Positions 61,401-64,000 of a stretch of 64,000 bases of DNA are shown in pieces (the stretch's first letter is position 1; each line of letters opens with the position of its first letter). The DNA lies in NCBI GenBank assembly GCA_021014325.1, contig CM037471.1:19860818-19924817 (forward strand). Direction: 5' to 3'. The notes beneath the pieces are model-generated. The model searched no databases. It was not told the origin of the DNA and saw nothing but the letters and a program-made list of their open reading frames with translations. The DNA comes from Plazaster borealis. Its lineage: Eukaryota; Echinodermata; Asteroidea; Forcipulatida; Labidiasteridae. The position numbers and the translations under genes were made by a program.

Positions 61401-64000
61401 CAACCCCAAATTATTAAAAATTTACCCAGTCAGTTTCCCTTGTGGTTATTACTTGATATTTGAAATACAAAATCGCATCCCCTTAAGTTGATCCCTCTGC
61501 TGCTGCTTCCCAGGTTGTATCATAAACTTGGATGTGATCCCTGTTACAGGTTGAATGGCTTCTGATTGGCACCCCGAACAAAGATATTGACAAAATAGGG
61601 AGACTGCCAACATTAGGATTAGATAGCTCAGTTGGTAGAGTGCTGGCACGTTAATCTGGAGTTCGCAGGTTTCAATTCATGATGGAGTAAAAAAAAATCT
61701 TTTTTCAACCAAAATTTAATTTGTTTTACAGAAAGTTATTTAATATAGTTTAATTTCATTCTTTGTCTTATTAGATATGATGTCATTAAGACCTTTGAAG
61801 CTCCATGTACTATGAACTCGGCTTCGCTACATCCCGATAAGACGTGCTTCATAGCAGGAGGAGAGGATCTTAAGATCTACAAGTTTGATTACTCCGATGG
61901 AACTGAACTAGGTTGGTCTTTTTACTCATGTTAAGTCCTCAGTGCCCACTTGCTGCTGACATTGGTGTGCGATATGTGGCATGGGTACCCCCCCATATTG
62001 TATCTTCATTGTGCTCTGGGATATCTCAGGAATCGTGGGGGATACTTTTGTACAAGAGGGGCAGAGTGTGTAAGAGAATGTGAATTTTTTTTGGGGGGGG
62101 GACTGCCTCTTTCACATATGGACATGGTACAACTGTTGATGTTATGCCAATTGAATCTATTTCAACCAAAATTATAATGAGAATAACAAAAACCTCCATG
62201 AACGACTGTTATGCAATTGTTCCTCAGGATTCATTTTGCACATAGTGGATTCGTTAGTGTTTTACCTTAGGTTTGCATGTTACATAGTAAAAATCCGTCT
62301 GATGTGCAAATGCAGTCCGTCTGTGTTTACATGTTTGCTAATTTGTACCTCCTACACTTGGCAACATTTTCCAGTAAGTTGACCAACCATTTGAAACCAT
62401 TCAACTGTTTGGGTTGTGTATGGTGGCACAAATTTGCTCAGAACTTGTTGTGTATGTTTGTGCACTTTTTAATTGCATTCACCACATGATAACATATTTC
62501 AGGCTGACATAGTAATAATTTAAAACCACAGTGGGTGATATTGAATGGTCAAACAGTAGGAGGGTTGACTGTGTACTGTGTAGATGCATTCACCACTATT
62601 GAAGGCTGACATAGTAATAATTCAAAACCACAGTGGGTGATATTGAATGGTCAGACAGTAGGAGGGTTGATTATGTACTGTGTAAATGCATTTGCCACAT
62701 GCTATCATATTGCAGGCTGACAAAGTAAACATTCAAAACCACATTGGGTGATATTGAATGGTCAGACAGTAGGAGGGGGTTGGCTGTGTACTGTGTAGAT
62801 GCATTTGCCACTATTGAAGGTTGACATATCATTCAAAACCACAGTGGGTGATATTGAATGGTCAGACAGTAGGAGGGTTGACTGTGTACTGTGTAGATGC
62901 ATTCATTACTATTGAAGGCTGACATAGTAATCATTCAAAACCACTGTGGTGATATTGAATGGTCAGACAGTAGGAGGGTCGACTGTGATCTGTGTAGATG
63001 CATTCACCACTATTGAAGGCTGACATAGTAATCATTCAAAACCACAGTGGGTGATATTGAATGATCACATAGTAGGAGGGTTGAGTGTGTACTGTGTAGA
63101 TGCATTCACCACTATTGGAGGCTGACATAGTTATCATTCAAAACCACAGTGGTTGATATTGAATGGTCAGACAGTAGGAGGGTTGACTGTGATCTGTGTA
63201 GATGCATTCACCACTATTGAAGGCTGACATATTAATCATTCAAAACCACAGCTAATTAGGTACTACCTGGGGGTAGGAAATCGGCCGGAACTACTACTTA
63301 GCCGAGTGGATCGAATGGACTTCTTGTGACTTACTTCATTGCCACGGAGTGAGCAATAAGTGGTCTCAATGTTTCGACGAGCCTGCTCTAGTCATCGTTA
63401 GGAGACTGAAGAGGGTTAAAGTAGACATTATCACATGACGATGACTAGAGCAAGCTAGTCGAAACGTTGAGACCAAATCACTCTGCAGCAGTGAAGTTAT
63501 TAACTAGAAGACCCCCGATCCATCAAAGCGAAAGTAGTAGTCCCAACCGATTTCCTACCTTCCGCCCAGGTAGTAGTTCACAAGCAGGACAGTTCTTTTC
63601 AGAACTTGGTAGTCTCCCGAATTCCTAAATCTATTCTGCGACAGTAGAATAGTCTCCCGAATTCCGAAATCTACTCAGCGGCAGTAGAATACATAGCAAG
63701 ACAAGTTCTGAAAGAACAAAATCTACCTAGCAAGTAGATATACACATGGTGTTATCGCAAACTGAATATACATTATCACATGGTTTTACCACAAACCAAA
63801 TAATGATATACATGCACACCTCACCATGCGATGCCTCAGAACCTATAGACTCCTGAATCATTATCGATAACATTTATCTGCTTTTTTACAGAGTCTTACA
63901 AAGGCCATTTCGGACCAATCCACTGTGTGCGATTCTCGCCTGATGGAGAGCTCTACGCATCCGGCTCAGAAGACGGCACGCTCCGACTCTGGCAGACAAC
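49428..64000 (+). CDS. STRAP: STRAP (serine/threonine kinase receptor-associated protein), 3' end beyond window
   Basis: The exons are 49428-49545, 55588-55723, 56683-56764, 57930-58102, 59702-59839, 61775-61911 and 63892 to the window edge; 297 codons are seen of about 350 in the family. Phases agree across all six introns, each GT..AG. Translation tracks STRAP/UNRIP throughout: Cys-Ser-Gly-His-Thr-Arg-Pro-Val-Val near the start, [27 protein letters not shown], and a final [12 protein letters not shown]. WD40 blades are evident from the repeated GH and Trp-Asp motifs. Known STRAP damps TGF-beta receptor signalling and is part of the cytoplasmic SMN complex. An in-frame ATG at 49380 would add 16 residues; 49428 fits the family better and has the context CAACATGG. 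Introns are heavily repeat-loaded. Confidence 0.96.
50999..51373 (-). mobile_element. TTAA element (family 1, copy J)
   Basis: Complete, with TTAA at each end (TTAAAGGCATCGTACACGTT to GTGTACGATGCCTTTAA). It is nested inside the 4.84-kb element, so it inserted after or travelled with it. Confidence 0.87.
52296..53391 (-). pseudogene. RecQ-like DNA helicase fragment, two exons, frameshifted
   Basis: The upstream exon (53391 or a little higher, down to 53078) encodes the helicase front: Val-Leu-Pro-Thr-Gly-Phe-Gly-Lys-Thr (motif I, ATP binding). After a frame change near 53200 it gives [11 protein letters not shown] and Leu-Arg-Lys-Met-Gly-Ile-Ser-Ala (motif Ia region), then a GTAAGT donor. The second exon (52434-52296) follows TGTACAG and encodes Met-Thr-Pro-Glu-Gly-Leu and the box Asp-Glu-Val-His (motif II, usually DEAH), ending Pro-Glu-Trp just at a GTAGGC donor. 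The remaining helicase motifs were not found, so it is partial. It lies wholly inside the inverted-arm element and antisense to STRAP. It may be a captured host exon pair or a decayed transposon gene. Confidence 0.65.
54861..55002 (+). other. Exon-like open segment in the old inverted-repeat arm
   Basis: An ATG opens about 47 codons (Met-Pro-Lys-Gly-Thr-Lys..., ending Leu-Ser-Thr-Leu-Leu-Asp) that run into CAG|GTAAGG. The inverted partner near 55320-55165 keeps the ATG, the Thr-Leu-Leu-Asp end and a GTAAGT donor but carries a stop and frame changes. It could be the first exon of a gene carried by the element. No family is recognised. Confidence 0.35.
56781..57212 (+). mobile_element. tRNA-derived SINE with conserved core
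   Basis: The head has A box GTGGCCGAGCGG and B box GGTTCGAATCC. It is followed by CCTTAAGCAAGACACTTAAC, the core CTTCGGATGGGACGTTAAGC and GGTCCCGTGTG, and a 3' end GAGTATAAAGCGCTATATAA with an ATT tail. It is a full-length-looking SINE2-type copy beginning 16 bp after the donor of STRAP exon 3. Confidence 0.88.
57334..57531 (-). mobile_element. TTAA element (family 1, copy K), truncated
   Basis: TTAAAGGCACTGGACACATT through GGGCTCAATTGGTCATGGAA to GAGAAATTACCTCTTTCTCA, then it stops. The other half is missing. Confidence 0.8.
57556..57890. mobile_element. tRNA-like repeat pair with TTTCCCTTGTGGTTTATTAC tail
   Basis: A tRNA-like unit on the plus strand (57698-57770, B box GGTTCAAACCC) is preceded by an inverted partner (57564-57630). 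The tail extends to about 57890. The same unit with tail recurs at 61141 and 61565. It is read as a SINE because the stems are imperfect and it occurs in several copies. Confidence 0.65.
58180..58640. repeat. Low-complexity GTGTGTG/GGTCCCCGG repeat block
   Basis: It starts TGCCCCGTGGTTGTCGAAGC and contains recurring AACAAAAGRGGACAATAGG and GGTCCACGGTTGCTATCAC units plus GTGTGTGTG runs. It is noncoding and lies in STRAP intron 4. Confidence 0.65.
58645..59018 (+). repeat. Tandem repeat, ~140-bp unit, ~2.6 copies
   Basis: The units start CTTGGCATRTYATCTC at 58645, 58782 and 58926. Each contains AGAAGCCTATTGCTATTGGA and TGTCCGAGYGATAACTTGAG. It lies in STRAP intron 4. Confidence 0.85.
60280..60440 (+). 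mobile_element. LINE reverse transcriptase 3' remnant
   Basis: The frame through 60330-60410 reads [14 protein letters not shown], a stop, then Leu-Asp-Cys-Phe-Lys-Arg-Asn. This is the typical C-terminal end of a non-LTR reverse transcriptase. It is one broken fragment. Confidence 0.75.
60960..61130 (+). mobile_element. LINE/SINE 3' tail
   Basis: CTTCAAATCAAATCTCTTCT encodes a Phe-Lys-Ser-Asn-Leu RT-like end. A GTTTT-rich tract follows, and the tail contains CTGCGCCTTGAACACCCAGC and GCGCATTACAAGTCTT. Confidence 0.5.
61141..61450 (+). mobile_element. tRNA-like repeat, second copy, with duplicated tail
   Basis: The tRNA-like part is 61177-61249 and the tail CAGTTTCCCTTGTGGTTTAT follows. The tail (Gln-Pro-Lys-type ATTACC block) is then repeated in part at about 61385-61455. 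It is close to the copy at 57698. Confidence 0.65.
61565..61690 (+). mobile_element. tRNA-like repeat, third copy
   Basis: AAAGATATTGACAAAATAGG, TAGCTCAGTTGGTAGAGTGC (good A box), GCACGTTAATCTGGAG, then a damaged B box (GGTTTCAATTC). It lies 85 bp before STRAP exon 6. Confidence 0.65.
62501..63249 (+). repeat. 102-bp minisatellite, ~7.3 copies
   Basis: The units begin AGGCTGACATAGTAAT at 62501, 62603, 62714, 62818, 62916, 63017, 63119 and 63221. Each contains CAAAACCACAGTGGGTGATA and CAGTAGGAGGGTTGACTGTG. Spacing is 98-111 bp. It lies in STRAP intron 6. Confidence 0.93.
63257..63578. mobile_element. Palindromic element with hammerhead-like loop
   Basis: The arms GGTACTACCTGGGGGTAGGA and CCTACCTTCCGCCCAGGTAG enclose two inverted copies of CGATGACTAGAGCA, a CTAGTC/GACTAG stem, GAAAC and GTTGAGACC. 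It is a relative in layout of 25190-25451 and 45640-45840. Confidence 0.7.
63607..63690 (+). repeat. Tandem pair of ~41-bp units
   Basis: TAGTCTCCCGAATTCC, then AAATCTA and CAGTAGAATA, occurs twice in a row with three or four differences. Confidence 0.8.

Overview
This is animal nuclear DNA: low gene density, introns with GT..AG borders, SINE and LINE tails, and dense families of small inverted-repeat elements. It most resembles an echinoderm, probably a sea star. That rests on the repeat style (about eleven copies of a TTAA-bounded element of roughly 380 bp whose ends read AAAGGCAYYGTACACG, plus GGGCCCAATTTCATAGAGC and TAGACCTTATGC elements), which I recognise from memory and could not search.

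Three host genes can be assembled exon by exon with matching phases. (1) Bases 1-22849 are a gene-poor flank. It leads to a plus-strand gene for a 768-residue group A bHLH transcription factor (exons 22850-24911, 29019-29182, 36394-36474). Its HLH is closest by eye to the achaete-scute (ASCL) group, behind an unusually long N-terminus. (2) Bases 36475-43440 are intergenic repeats. TMEM9 then runs on the minus strand as five exons (49220 down to 43441) and encodes a complete 167-residue protein. (3) STRAP, a WD40 protein, starts only 207 bp away on the plus strand at 49428 and runs off the right end (seven exons seen, 297 complete codons plus 2 bases). TMEM9 and STRAP are therefore head to head over one short shared promoter. 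The bHLH gene and TMEM9 converge.

The most striking non-host structure lies in STRAP intron 1. A 4.84-kb element (49874-54717) has nearly identical inverted arms of about 676 and 608 bp and is flanked by an 11-bp direct repeat. It carries two exons of a frameshifted RecQ-like helicase on the minus strand. It interrupts an older inverted-repeat element whose other arm (about 55164-55500) preserves the unoccupied site. The design (long arms, 11-bp duplication, gene-like cargo) resembles a Mutator-like or foldback element that has captured gene fragments.

The other introns and intergenic stretches are mostly repeats. These include tRNA-derived SINEs, LINE 3' ends, a 102-bp minisatellite, palindromic elements with a hammerhead-like core, a roughly 650-bp tandem duplication and several nested insertions. 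No tRNA or rRNA gene judged functional, CRISPR array or bacterial-style operon was seen.
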